Source of the DNA: Domibacillus sp. DTU_2020_1001157_1_SI_ALB_TIR_016
GTDB lineage: Bacteria > Bacillota > Bacilli > Bacillales > Domibacillaceae
Assembly (NCBI RefSeq): GCF_032341995.1
Contig: NZ_CP135438.1
Span: 930,001 to 994,000, forward strand
Direction: 5' to 3'
Length of the DNA stretch: 64,000 bases
In this document: positions 35,783-44,284 of the stretch, in pieces
Layout: each line of letters starts with the position of its first letter
How positions within the stretch are numbered: position 1 is the stretch's first letter
Notes under the pieces: generated by a model
The model's database searches: none
The model's input: only the letters and a program-made list of their open reading frames with translations
What the model was told of the DNA's origin: nothing
Made by a program: the position numbers and the translations under genes

Positions 35783-35837
35783 GTGGAAGAAGATATCTGT
35801 GAAATATAATCAGACTCTAAGAGAAGGAGAGATTCGT

Positions 35838-36386
35838 ATGGAAACAAAGATTAATATTGTAGCCCTGTCAGGAAGTAGCCGAACAAAATCATCAACTCAA
35901 AAAGCACTTAATAGCTTAAAAAAATTCATGCCCGACAGTGTTGAATATGAAATATACAAGGGTATTGAAAAACTTCCGCATTTTAATCGTGATTTAGATA
36001 ATGATAAACCACCAGTAGAGGTACAAGTATATAGAGAATTGCTTTCAAGAGCAGATGGAGTCATTATCTGTACACCCGAATATATAAAGGGTGTACCTGG
36101 TGTCTTGAAAAATGCTTTAGAATGGTTGGTGTCGTCTGCTGAGCTTTATACGAAACCAGTAGCGGTTATTACAGCTTCGTGTGATGGGGAAAATGCTCAT
36201 CAAGCATTACAGCTCAATTTAAGTATGTTAAATGCGAATGTATTTGATGGTGGAGCATTATTAATTTCAGGAGCAGATAATAAATTGAACGAAGACGGGG
36301 AATTTGTAAAAAATGAGGTTAATTCTTCGCTAAAGTTATTAATATCTAAATTGCTTGAAGAAGTCAATAAGAAAGGTTCTTTTTGA
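35838..36386 (+). CDS. NADPH-dependent FMN reductase
   Basis: A 182-residue flavodoxin-fold reductase. The FMN phosphate loop is ALSGSSRTKSS (about 8-18) and the isoalloxazine loop is TPEYIKGVPGVLKNALEWL, the family signature (about 84-102). It would supply FMNH2 to the monooxygenase encoded just before it. The start is ATG 35838, seven bases after AAGGAGA; an earlier ATG at 35799 has none. A truncated duplicate of its 5' end lies at 34217. Confidence 0.88.
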   Translation: METKINIVALSGSSRTKSSTQKALNSLKKFMPDSVEYEIYKGIEKLPHFNRDLDNDKPPVEVQVYRELLSRADGVIICTPEYIKGVPGVLKNALEWLVSSAELYTKPVAVITASCDGENAHQALQLNLSMLNANVFDGGALLISGADNKLNEDGEFVKNEVNSSLKLLISKLLEEVNKKGSF

Positions 36387-36409
36387 GAATCGGTGTTTTA
36401 GATAAATAA

Positions 36410-36520
36410 AAAGGACAACGAAAGGAAAAATTTCCACACTTATTAAGATTTGGAGAAGGGGAACTTGTAGACCCTTTCCACCAAATTTGCAAAAAAATAA
36501 ATGGTTATTATTTAAATTGA
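36410..36520 (+). pseudogene. unidentified C-terminal ORF fragment
   Basis: An open frame of 36 codons without a start (FPHLLRFGEGELVDPFHQIC and beyond, to TGA 36518). It reads like the genuine end of a protein but I do not recognise the family. It lies between the reductase and the exporter and may be another relic. Confidence 0.25.
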
Positions 36521-36539
36521 TTTATAAGGAGATATAGAA

Positions 36540-37976
36540 ATGAAGAAGCAATACAATACGCGTGCCATCTTGGCATCGCTGCTTATCTGCGGTTTTGTCG
36601 GCATGTTTAGCGAGACCGCTCTAAATATAGCAATGACTAATTTAATGGACGTGTTCCAAATTTCAGCCGCAACCGCACAGTGGTTAACAACCGGTTTCCT
36701 GCTGACTCTTGGTATTTTAATGCCGATGAGCGGGCTGCTGCTGCAGAGGTTTACAACGAGACAGCTGTTCACAGGTTCGCTCGTAAGCTTAATTCTAGGT
36801 ACGCTCATTGCGGCGCTCGCGTTCAATTTTGAAATGTTGATGTTCGCCCGGGTTTTACAGGCGGCAGGCATGGGGTTATTGCTCCCGCTCATGTTCAATA
36901 CGATTCTTGTGATATACCCGCCGGAAAAGCGGGGAGCGGCGATGGGATTCGTTGGACTTGTGATCATGTTCGCGCCAGCAACCGGCCCGACCATTGGCGG
37001 TCTATTAATCGAGTATTTAACATGGCATTATATCTTCTGGTTATCGCTTCCGTTTTTGGTTATTGGGTTGTTGGTAGGGCTGAAGTACTTGGAAAATGTC
37101 ACCGATGTCACGAAGCCTCGGATCGATCTGCTGTCTGTCGCATTGTCAACGATCGGCTTTGGAGGAGTTGTCTTCGGCTTCAGTAAGGCAGGCGAAGGAT
37201 CTGAAGGCTGGGGCAGCGCAGTTGTGGTCACTTCAATCGTCGTTGGGATCGTCGCGCTGGTGCTGTTCATACTGCGGCAGAACGCTATGCGCGATCCGAT
37301 GATGAATCTGAGCGTTTTCAAGTACCCAATGTTCGTCGTTGGGCTGCTCCTGATACTGTCGTGTATGTTGATTATGATGTCGAGCATGATTATCCTGCCG
37401 ATGTTTCTGCAGACGGGTGCAGGTCTGTCTGTTTTCACTGCGGGACTCATGCTTTTGCCGGGCAGCGCGCTGAACGGTATCCTCTCCCCGCGTATGGGGC
37501 GCCTGTTCGATAAATATGGGCCGAAATGGCTCGTTATTCCCGGACTCGTGATCGTTGCAATCATGTTATGGTTCTTTACGACCCTGTCTCCTGCTTCTTC
37601 AGTGGCCTTTATCGTGGCTTTGCATATCGGGCTCATGGTGGGGGTAGGCATGATATGGATGCCTGCTCAAACGAACGGGCTCAATCAATTGCCGCCGGAG
37701 CTATACCCGCACGGCACGGCAGTCATGAACACATTGCAGCAGGTCGTGGGCGCGATTGGAACAGCGGTCGCTATTAGTATCCTTACGGGCGGTATGGAGA
37801 GATACTTGCACGGCTCCTCCGCTCCGGCTAAACAGGCCGAAATGGCAAACGCGATAACGGCTGGATCACAAAACGTGTTCTTGTTCACGATGATTATAGC
37901 ACTGATTGGCTTGGTCATAGCGTTCTTCATTCGCCGCGTCGTAGTCAGCCGCGAAGCGGTGCATTCGCCACATTGA
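36540..37976 (+). CDS. MFS multidrug efflux transporter, DHA2 (EmrB/QacA) family
   Basis: A 478-residue exporter with about 14 membrane helices. DHA2 motifs: LNIAMTNLMDVFQISAATAQWLTTGFLLT at the start, RVLQAAGMGLLLPL, and FAPATGPTIGGLLIEYLTWHYIF (motif C, helix 5). AAGGAGATAT lies nine bases before the ATG. It is probably a drug/proton antiporter. It follows the monooxygenase and reductase genes, so efflux of a related toxic compound is possible. No regulator of its own is adjacent. Confidence 0.9.
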   Translation: MKKQYNTRAILASLLICGFVGMFSETALNIAMTNLMDVFQISAATAQWLTTGFLLTLGILMPMSGLLLQRFTTRQLFTGSLVSLILGTLIAALAFNFEMLMFARVLQAAGMGLLLPLMFNTILVIYPPEKRGAAMGFVGLVIMFAPATGPTIGGLLIEYLTWHYIFWLSLPFLVIGLLVGLKYLENVTDVTKPRIDLLSVALSTIGFGGVVFGFSKAGEGSEGWGSAVVVTSIVVGIVALVLFILRQNAMRDPMMNLSVFKYPMFVVGLLLILSCMLIMMSSMIILPMFLQTGAGLSVFTAGLMLLPGSALNGILSPRMGRLFDKYGPKWLVIPGLVIVAIMLWFFTTLSPASSVAFIVALHIGLMVGVGMIWMPAQTNGLNQLPPELYPHGTAVMNTLQQVVGAIGTAVAISILTGGMERYLHGSSAPAKQAEMANAITAGSQNVFLFTMIIALIGLVIAFFIRRVVVSREAVHSPH

Positions 37977-38115
37977 TGTTTTGTCAGCGAATCCCTTATC
38001 GGTATTTATGAAGAATGTTTACACTAAATGGAAGGGAAAATGGGGTATCGGTTGGAATTTTATGAGCGGGTATCATCCGGATATGCCCATTGTGAAGAAT
38101 TACCTTAAACAAACC

Positions 38116-38153
38116 AGAGCATTGATCCAAGAAGGATCAATGCTCTTTTTTTT
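38116..38153 (+). terminator. terminator after the exporter gene
   Basis: Perfect 13-base stem AGAGCATTGATCC (38116-38128) with GGATCAATGCTCT (38134-38146) and eight T. Confidence 0.88.
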
Positions 38154-38202
38154 GTTTAGCTAAAGGGCGGTATTCCTGTAATAAAAGAAATAGCAAAAGA
38201 CA

Positions 38203-38253
38203 AGTTTGTGAAGGAATGTACTTAAACTAACGGGGTGCTTTAGTTGAAGAAGG
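38203..38253 (+). repeat. dispersed hairpin repeat, copy 6 (most complete)
   Basis: AGTTTGTGAAGGAATGTACT, then TAAACTAACGGGGTGCTTT, AGTTGAAGAAGG. It serves as the type copy. Confidence 0.7.
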
Positions 38254-38274
38254 TCTTACAAAATAATCAGCATA

Positions 38275-38319
38275 AAAAGAAGCTCTAGATCCGCTGCATA
38301 GGCGTCCAGGGCTTCTTTT
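38275..38319 (+). terminator. terminator-like hairpin
   Basis: Perfect 9-base stem AAAAGAAGC (38275-38283) with GCTTCTTTT (38311-38319) around a 27-base loop. No gene ends here. Confidence 0.45.
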
Positions 38320-38404
38320 CTATGGCTGTTTTCGTAAGGATTGTTGCTTATGGTATATAAAAGGGACATATTCACTATTTTATGGTGTTATTAGATGTAG
38401 ATGT

Positions 38405-38440
38405 CTTCTTCAACTAAAGAAGCAGTTTACTTTAAGAAGG
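38405..38440 (+). repeat. dispersed hairpin repeat, copy 7
   Basis: TTCTTCAACTAAAGAAGCAG, then TTTACTTTAAGAAGG, closest to copy 1. Confidence 0.55.
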
Positions 38441-38590
38441 ATTACTTTAACCAACCCTAGAATAAATAACAAATTGAATTTTTAATGCAGGCTAACGGGT
38501 GCTTGAACACAAGATGATTGTCACTGCGCGGTCTTTTTTCTTATTCAACTAAAACTGAACGATACGATTACGAAGGGCAGGCGCAGTGTT

Positions 38591-38800
38591 TTAATATAGA
38601 GTTGGAGTCGGAGGAGAACAATAGAAGGAAACAATATCACTTAAAGCAACCGAATAAGGATTCCATCTTCCGCCGAAAAACCTATAGCCATAAACTCTTG
38701 ACTCCCCGACAGTCGTTAAAAAAAACCAGAAATTGTCTCCGTTCCTAAGCCACAAATACGTGAAATGATACAAACAATCTTGAAGACCCCAGGGATTCAT
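38591..38800 (-). CDS. small conserved-looking protein, unknown function
   Basis: A 69-residue ORF, rich in aromatic residues (CLYHFTYLWLRNGDNFWFFL, VYGYRFFGGRWNPY). AAGGAG lies ten bases before the ATG, which supports a real gene. I recall similar small aromatic-rich proteins, with an RNGDxFWFF pattern and a C-terminal S-F-x-C, in Bacillus and Paenibacillus, without known function. It stands alone between repeats. Confidence 0.55.
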   Translation of the reverse strand: MNPWGLQDCLYHFTYLWLRNGDNFWFFLTTVGESRVYGYRFFGGRWNPYSVALSDIVSFYCSPPTPTLY

Positions 38801-38900
38801 TCGAGGTTCACTCCTTATTGAAATTAGACTTTTAACCAGTCTATGCTCAGGGTCAAAGCTTAGATTGGATGTATGCCTAGTAGCCCACCTAAATTCAAAT

Positions 38901-39038
38901 ATGAATGAAGAAGCTTATATGAAATTGTTTATGGATTGGGCAACTATTTTTATTGAGAACGGTATCTCTAATCCAAAGGAAATTATGAACAGTTTAAATA
39001 AGCCACGGAGTTGTTCAAGTAACAGAGGCTTGAGTTGA
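38901..39038 (+). CDS. short ORF of uncertain status
   Basis: 45 codons (MNEEAYMKLFMDWATIFIEN and on). The first 35 read like a soluble helical domain, the tail does not. No ribosome binding site is visible. It may be a fragment of a longer protein. Confidence 0.2.
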   Translation: MNEEAYMKLFMDWATIFIENGISNPKEIMNSLNKPRSCSSNRGLS

Positions 39039-39136
39039 AGGATGTAATCGTTGCGGCGATCATTTTTTCTTGCTGAATTAACGGTGAAGTTTAGTCCTTA
39101 AACTATTATGAGTAAAATAGTAAGGGGGAAACTAAT

Positions 39137-39703
39137 ATGACGAAGAGAAATAAGGGGTTGTCCCTAGAACAGCTTGAAGAACTACTCAGAACTTTGAAAG
39201 CCCGTTTTGAGAAAAACATGAACCGCCATAAAGGTCTTGAATGGGCTAAAGTACGAGCTAAGCTCGAAGCTAATAGTGAAAAACTGTGGTCGCTCAATGA
39301 AATGGAAGCAACTGGCGGTGAACCGGATGTTGTTGGCTATGATAAAAAGACGGGCGAATACATTTTTTATGATTGTTCAGCGGAAAGCCCTAAAGGTCGC
39401 AGAAGTGTTTGTTACGACCGTGAAGCGCTGGAGTCCAGGAAAAAACACAAACCAGAAAATAGCGCTATTGATATGGCAACTGCCATGGGCATTGAACTTT
39501 TAACGGAAGAACAATACCGGGAGCTGCAGAAGCTTGAAGATTTCGATATAAAAACGTCGAACTGGGTGCAAACACCTGCTAATATTAGAAAACTCGGTGG
39601 GGCCATCTTTTGTGATCGTCGCTACGACACTGTCTTTATGTACCACAATGGAGCAGAATCCTACTATGCTGCAAGGGGTTTCCGTGGCTCACTAAGGGTC
39701 TAA
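39137..39703 (+). CDS. DUF4256 domain protein
   Basis: A 188-residue cytoplasmic protein of the DUF4256 family, common in Bacillaceae and with no known function. Typical blocks: EATGGEPDVVGYDKKTGEYIF, YDCSAESPKGRRSVCYDREAL, TAMGIELLTEEQYRELQKL, and the end GGAIFCDRRYDTVFMYHNGA. Several conserved Asp, Glu, Cys and Arg residues hint at an enzyme, but none is assigned. AAGGGGGAAACTAAT precedes the ATG. It is flanked by dispersed repeats and closed by a terminator. Confidence 0.85.
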   Translation: MTKRNKGLSLEQLEELLRTLKARFEKNMNRHKGLEWAKVRAKLEANSEKLWSLNEMEATGGEPDVVGYDKKTGEYIFYDCSAESPKGRRSVCYDREALESRKKHKPENSAIDMATAMGIELLTEEQYRELQKLEDFDIKTSNWVQTPANIRKLGGAIFCDRRYDTVFMYHNGAESYYAARGFRGSLRV

Positions 39704-39800
39704 ATTTTGCACAGATAGCTAAATTTTAATTTGAGAACAGATCATCTGGGGAAAGGCTTAATTTCATTCTTCAACTATCGAGGCTTTTGTTTAATATCTC

Positions 39801-39824
39801 GGCTGCCATTTCGGCAGCCTTTTC
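39801..39824 (+). terminator. terminator of the DUF4256 gene
   Basis: GGCTGCC with GGCAGCC around ATTTC, then TTTT. Confidence 0.8.
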
Positions 39825-39858
39825 TTATTCAGCTAACAGGCAGTTTAGTTTAAGAAGA
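39825..39858 (+). repeat. dispersed hairpin repeat, copy 8
   Basis: TTATTCAGCTAACAGGCAG, then TTTAGTTTAAGAAGA, starting right after the terminator stem. Confidence 0.55.
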
Positions 39859-39959
39859 TTACCAAGTTGACATCTCGAAAAATTCAAATTATAAATATTA
39901 TTCCCTTGAAGTTAAAGGGTAATTTTGGTAAAGTTAAGTTTATAAAAGGACTATTACAA

Positions 39960-40058
39960 TGTGTACTGGCGATTAAACGTGGGTCACCACGGGGGATCAC
40001 ATTGATATTATAAGCCGTTCGCCTGGGCAAAGTGTTTGAGTAAATCAAACACTTTTTT
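39960..40058 (+). promoter_or_regulatory. ZTP (pfl) riboswitch with intrinsic terminator
   Basis: The aptamer shows the pfl signature: ACTGGCG (39965-39971), ACGTGG and ACCACGGGGGA (39977-39996), then the 3' conserved CGCCTGGGCA (40020-40029). The terminator AAGTGTTTGA (40030-40039) with TCAAACACTT (40045-40054) and a T-run follows directly. On binding ZMP or ZTP the aptamer is known to prevent terminator formation, so the gene at 40087 would be switched on when AICAR phosphates build up. Confidence 0.92.
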
Positions 40059-40086
40059 GTATTTTTATGAGAGGGTGAACGAATAA

Positions 40087-41253
40087 ATGGAAGAAGTATT
40101 AATGCGGTATGGTATTAATCCCAATCAAGGTAGTGCAAAAGTCAAATCATTTAAAAAGTTACCTTTTAAAGTTCTTAATGGAGAGCCAAGCTATATTAAT
40201 TTACTAGATGCTTTTAACTCTTATCAACTTGTAAGGGAACTTAAATTAGCAATAGGAGAACCTGCGGCAGCGTCTTTTAAACACGTAAGTCCTTCAGGAG
40301 CTGCCATATATAGTCCATTAAGTAATGAACTAGCTAAGTCTTATTTTGTTGATGATATGGAATTATCTCCTCTTGCAACTGCTTATTCAAGGGCGAGAGG
40401 AACAGATCGAATGTCCTCCTTTGGTGATTGTGCAGCTCTAAGTGATAAAGTTGATCTTTCTGTTGCTAAACTCTTAAAAAGAGAAGTCTCTGATATGATT
40501 GTGGCACCTGCTTTTGATGATGATGCCTTGGAAATCCTAAAGTCTAAGAAAAAAGGAAAGTACCTTATTATTGAGATTGATCCAAAATATGAGCCTGAAC
40601 CGATAGAGGAAAGAACTTTGTTTGGGGTTACCCTTGTTCAGGAAAGAAATAATCTGCTAATAACAGAGAAGATATTAAATAATATAGTGACTGAAAACAA
40701 ATATTTACCCGATTCGGCAAAGAGAGATTTATTAATTTCTGCAATAACACTAAAGTATACGCAATCCAATTCTGTATGTTTTGCGAAAGATGGGCAGACG
40801 ATTGGTGTGGGAGCAGGACAACAATCTCGGATTCATTGTACGAGACTGGCTGCAACAAAATCAGAAAACTGGTATTTAAGGCAACACCCAATAGCTCTTG
40901 CGATGAAATTCCGTGAAGGAGTTCCACATACTGTACAAAATAATGCAATAGATAAGTGGCTTTGTGATGATCTCACAGTACCAGAAAGAAAAGCTTGGGA
41001 AGAGTGTTTTGTTGAGGTACCTCATAAGCTTACTGATAACGAAAAAAGAGAATATTTAAATGGATTAAAAGAAATCTCGTTTGCTTCGGACGCATATTTA
41101 CCTTTCCGAGATAATATTGATTGTGTTTCACAAAGTGGTGCCAAGTATATTTTACAAACGGGTGGCTCATTACGGGATAAGGAAGTTATTGATGCGGCTA
41201 ACGAATACGGTATTGTAATGGCGTTCTCTGGGGTACGCTTATTCCATCATTAA
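40087..41253 (+). CDS. stand-alone AICAR formyltransferase (PurH C-terminal domain type)
   Basis: A 388-residue protein made of the AICAR transformylase domain only. The usual N-terminal IMP cyclohydrolase domain of bifunctional PurH (about 510 residues) is absent. The catalytic Lys-His is in FKHVSPSGAA (about residues 64-73), and other conserved stretches are AYSRARGTDRMSSFGD, TQSNSVCFAKDGQTIGVGAGQQSR and the C-terminal SDAYLPFRDNID. It formylates AICAR with 10-formyl-tetrahydrofolate. The ZTP riboswitch upstream supports this: it would act as a backup when folate shortage lets ZMP accumulate. GAGAGGGTGAACG precedes the ATG. Confidence 0.93.
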   Translation: MEEVLMRYGINPNQGSAKVKSFKKLPFKVLNGEPSYINLLDAFNSYQLVRELKLAIGEPAAASFKHVSPSGAAIYSPLSNELAKSYFVDDMELSPLATAYSRARGTDRMSSFGDCAALSDKVDLSVAKLLKREVSDMIVAPAFDDDALEILKSKKKGKYLIIEIDPKYEPEPIEERTLFGVTLVQERNNLLITEKILNNIVTENKYLPDSAKRDLLISAITLKYTQSNSVCFAKDGQTIGVGAGQQSRIHCTRLAATKSENWYLRQHPIALAMKFREGVPHTVQNNAIDKWLCDDLTVPERKAWEECFVEVPHKLTDNEKREYLNGLKEISFASDAYLPFRDNIDCVSQSGAKYILQTGGSLRDKEVIDAANEYGIVMAFSGVRLFHH

Positions 41254-41282
41254 TTTGCTGATTTCAAATGGGTGAATTTTAG

Positions 41283-41331
41283 ATTGTGAAAAGTTGTACT
41301 TAAGCTAACGGGGTGCTTTAGTTGAAGATGG
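41283..41331 (+). repeat. dispersed hairpin repeat, copy 9
   Basis: ATTGTGAAAAGTTGTACTTA, then AGCTAACGGGGTGCTTTAG, TTGAAGATGG, 30 bases after the AICAR formyltransferase stop. Confidence 0.65.
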
Positions 41332-41381
41332 ATCATAAAAATGATCAAACTTTATTATAAAAATCACATAATTAATTTAAA

Positions 41382-41430
41382 GAAAACACTTGATTTGGAT
41401 CAATCTTTTTTCAAAACCAAGTGTTTTTCG
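41382..41430 (+). terminator. terminator after the AICAR formyltransferase gene
   Basis: GAAAACACTTG (41382-41392) pairs with CAAGTGTTTTTC (41418-41429) around a long loop. Confidence 0.65.
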
Positions 41431-41583
41431 TTTGTTATCAAATATGAATTAATTACGTATTTTTAATCAAACTTTATTCCAAAGTTACACTTAAGCTTAT
41501 TGTCTTCTAGCTTAACTGTGCGTGTTGGAGTTCCAACATAAAGGACGGATTACGAAGAGAGAAGTCTAACTCTGCAAGCAAGG

Positions 41584-41621
41584 CAAAAAATCCACCAAAG
41601 CACTTGATTCAATGGTGGATT
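41584..41621 (-). terminator. terminator of the MEDS gene
   Basis: AATCCACCA (41589-41597) with TGGTGGATT (41613-41621). On the minus strand a run of T follows (A-run at 41584-41590). Confidence 0.75.
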
Positions 41622-41629
41622 ATTTCCTT

Positions 41630-42181
41630 TTAAATTAGAACTATTTCATCATCTGTCATGAAAAATTGATGGCACTGCAAAAGAGCATTTTTAAATTCCT
41701 TTGTTATTCTGCCCGTCCTATAAGCACATACTGATGTAATATCATTCAAAACAATTAATTTATCTATATTTTGTTCATACTGCTCTACTTCCCGGTATGC
41801 ATCCTGAAGATCTCTCCACTCCACGTGTCCCCACGTTCGAACTGTCTCACTTCTTTCAAGATGGGGTTTTAAGGACTTCGCAAAATGATCGAATACGACG
41901 ACAGGATTGAATGTTCCATTCGTAAAATAAAAATCAAAATTATTGGTGTAATGAATGCGGGACAGCTGCTCTTTATTTAAGATTGGTTTCAGTTTTTGCT
42001 GAAGAAGGGAGAGAAATCTCTGGTTTTCAACCATTAAAATATGGCTGCCCTGTTCAATGCCTGAGACCACGTAGGTGATCGCATTTTCTAAATACTTATT
42101 TGGATCTTGAAAAGAATAAAAGATATGCCCGTTGATTGTCTCTAAAGCACTTTTTAGTTCTGGCTTTTTTTCTATTAACAT
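41630..42181 (-). CDS. MEDS domain protein
   Basis: A 183-residue protein that consists of one MEDS domain (methanogen/methylotroph, DcmR sensory domain). Features: HIFYSFQDPNKYLENAITYVVSGIEQGSHILMVENQ, then IHYTNNFDFYFTNGTFNPVVVFDHF, RTWGHVEWRD and LNDITSVCAYRTGRI. MEDS domains are RecA-like and are thought to sense ligands or act in signalling next to histidine kinases or STAS proteins. No output domain is attached. The neighbours are RsbR-like and PAS-STAS genes, so a role in stress signalling is plausible. Confidence 0.85.
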   Translation of the reverse strand: MLIEKKPELKSALETINGHIFYSFQDPNKYLENAITYVVSGIEQGSHILMVENQRFLSLLQQKLKPILNKEQLSRIHYTNNFDFYFTNGTFNPVVVFDHFAKSLKPHLERSETVRTWGHVEWRDLQDAYREVEQYEQNIDKLIVLNDITSVCAYRTGRITKEFKNALLQCHQFFMTDDEIVLI

Positions 42182-42214
42182 AATAGTCGCCCCTTGTAAT
42201 GAATTTTTTTATGT

Positions 42215-42778
42215 TTATAGACAAAATTGCTCAAGCAGCTGATCTGCCGTTTCAGGAGTAACCCCGATGTAGCGAAGTGTGACCGATGGGGCTGAATGGC
42301 CAAAGATTTGCTGAAGGGTGGCCACATCTTTTGTTTGCTGGTAAAAGTGGTAGCCAAACGTTTTGCGCATGGAATGCGTGCCGGTCGCTCCCTCAATGCC
42401 GCAAACCTGTGCAGCATTATTAATGATCCGCCATGCTGTTTCACGCCCGATGGGGCCGGTGCCTTTTCGAGAAGGAAATAAAAGATCAGAATCTGCCATC
42501 TGACGTGTATATTTTTCTATTTCTTGTTTTAGCACACTTGTCATGCGGACTTTTCGGGTCTGGTTCGTTTTTTTCTCTTTAACCTGCAAGTAATCAGTGT
42601 TTTGTACGTCTATGACCCGAAGCTTTAAGATATCATTAATACGCAATCCTGAGTTAATGCCAAAGGTAAATAAAAAGTAATCCCGGTAAGATTGATGAAG
42701 AAGATATTCTTTTATTATCTGGATTTGTTCGAGGTCTCGAATTGGATTTACCGTATTTTGTCCTTGTTTTACTGCCAA
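42215..42778 (-). CDS. small tyrosine recombinase (integrase family)
   Basis: A 187-residue site-specific recombinase made of the catalytic domain only; there is no N-terminal core-binding domain. All active-site elements are seen: Arg in SGLRINDIL, Lys in the beta-hairpin region EKKTNQTRKVRM, HxxR in THSMRKTFGYHFYQ, GHS in QQIFGHSAPSV and Tyr in TLRYIGV. TTG at 42778 is preferred because GGGGGG lies six bases before it; another TTG at 42802 has none. It could act on a nearby target or be a relic of an element. No att repeats are obvious. Confidence 0.87.
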   Translation of the reverse strand: MAVKQGQNTVNPIRDLEQIQIIKEYLLHQSYRDYFLFTFGINSGLRINDILKLRVIDVQNTDYLQVKEKKTNQTRKVRMTSVLKQEIEKYTRQMADSDLLFPSRKGTGPIGRETAWRIINNAAQVCGIEGATGTHSMRKTFGYHFYQQTKDVATLQQIFGHSAPSVTLRYIGVTPETADQLLEQFCL

Positions 42779-42802
42779 AAAAGACCCCCCAATTGTTTTC
42801 AA

Positions 42803-43115
42803 TATGTCTAGTTAAATGCAACTTTAATATTCAATATGTTGTATTGTAAATCCTTCTTAATTATTTGAAAAAGGACTATTTCCCTGTAGATAGGAGTATC
42901 TTCGTTACGTATGCCGTCTGTGAAGGGAGCTTAATGGAGCAGGTTCTGTGTTGTTCTACTAACCTGCCCATCAATTGAACAAAAGAACAGATAAACACTA
43001 AATACACTATAAAAATCGTGAAAACCATTGAAATATTAAATTTAAATTATCTGAATAGTGTGTTTTAATAAAAGTAGTATTCATTTTACATGTTCTATAT
43101 AAAGGGGAGGATAAA
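42803..43115. other. gene-free divergent interval
   Basis: Promoters for the recombinase (minus) and the RsbR-like gene (plus) must lie here. I see no clear sigma-A or sigma-B box and no ORF. Confidence 0.35.
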
Positions 43116-43940
43116 ATGGAAGAGAAATTTCAGCCTTCATTTAAACTACAAGCCTTCTTCGAGATAAACAATCAGAAATTTGAAGAAAAGTTATTAGAAG
43201 AGGCTGTCAATGTTAAAAACAAAATCGATGAAATTTTATCCATTGGCAATATTAACCTTGTTAATAATGCTCATAAGCTGGTTGTTTATATTCTTGATGG
43301 AAAAGTAGAAGAACTTGAATTGTTTGCCAAACAGGAAGGTATAGCATGGGCCACTCATTCCATTGACCTATCCTTCAAATTAGAGTGGGTGCAGGCCATC
43401 CGCAGAACGATATGGAACTTTATAGAACAGTATAACGACTTAACAGATGAACAGGTAACGTCGAATTTTTTTCGTTTGGAGAAAGAAATTAATAATCAAG
43501 TCGATGCGTTTCTAAATGCCTTTTTTATTAGTTACTCTACATATAAGGATTCTCTAATTAGAGCTCATAGAAAGCTGGTTGAAAATCTATCCGTTCCTAT
43601 TATTCCAATTAACAATTCTGTTTGTATCCTCCCTGTGATTGGTTCGGTTGATATGTTTCGAACGTCTATTCTTGAGGAAAAGGTTTTAACCGAAATCGGG
43701 GTATCACGTATCCAGACTTTGATCATGGATTTATCGGGAATCGCAGATATGGAACCTCAGGTCATAGATCATTTAACGAAAATTATTGATGGCACTTCCC
43801 TCATGGGATGTAACACAGTCATTACAGGTTTAAGAGCAGAAGTAGTAAGAAAAATGATACATATGGGACGCTCATTTGATCCTGGCACAAAAACACTGGG
43901 CACGCTGCAGCAAGCATTAAAAGAATATTTAATAAGCTAG
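43116..43940 (+). CDS. RsbR-like stressosome protein
   Basis: A 274-residue protein with an N-terminal non-heme globin-like helical sensor domain (about 1-140) and a C-terminal STAS domain (about 160-274; ILPVIGSVDMFRTSILEEKVL, TLIMDLSGIADMEPQVIDHL). RsbR paralogues build the stressosome that releases RsbT and starts the sigma-B response. The first phosphorylation-region Thr/Ser (MFRTS) is present. The second site found in RsbRA after DLSG (Thr205) is not matched (ADMEP), so its control may differ. GGGGAGG precedes the ATG. Confidence 0.88.
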   Translation: MEEKFQPSFKLQAFFEINNQKFEEKLLEEAVNVKNKIDEILSIGNINLVNNAHKLVVYILDGKVEELELFAKQEGIAWATHSIDLSFKLEWVQAIRRTIWNFIEQYNDLTDEQVTSNFFRLEKEINNQVDAFLNAFFISYSTYKDSLIRAHRKLVENLSVPIIPINNSVCILPVIGSVDMFRTSILEEKVLTEIGVSRIQTLIMDLSGIADMEPQVIDHLTKIIDGTSLMGCNTVITGLRAEVVRKMIHMGRSFDPGTKTLGTLQQALKEYLIS

Positions 43941-44284
43941 CTTAAATTTAAATGCCTTAATAGAATAAGCTGTAGGAAATAAAGCTGGAGCAACCAAAAA
44001 AAGCCCTGGATGCTGAAAATCTAGGGCTTTTCCCATGCAGTATTGTTTTGTTTATCATGCATTATGTGGCCTGCACATTACCATTATGCTTCAATGTGTT
44101 GGATAATAAGGTACATGAATATGCAAAGTGAAAAGCAAAAGGAACAGTCGGAAAATCGCTTTTCCTGTGAATAAGCAGAGAAATGTTAATTCGATAAAAT
44201 ATCTACAAGTTTAGTTTTCATAGAGTATACATGTGATGATGTCATATTTGGATATTTTATGGGCGATAAAATTTTTCAAAAATA
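43941..44284. other. interval between convergent genes
   Basis: It contains only the terminator at 43999-44035. I see nothing else. Confidence 0.4.
43999..44035. terminator. bidirectional terminator
   Basis: AAAAGCCCT (43999-44007) with AGGGCTTTT (44023-44031); A-run before, T after. Confidence 0.75.

Noticed and set aside
37981..38163. 60-codon ORF after the exporter gene
   Set aside because: Its last third is the terminator stem and T-run.
42215..42802. Prophage or integrative element around the tyrosine recombinase
   Set aside because: No phage structural, replication or conjugation genes and no tRNA or att repeats are seen nearby.
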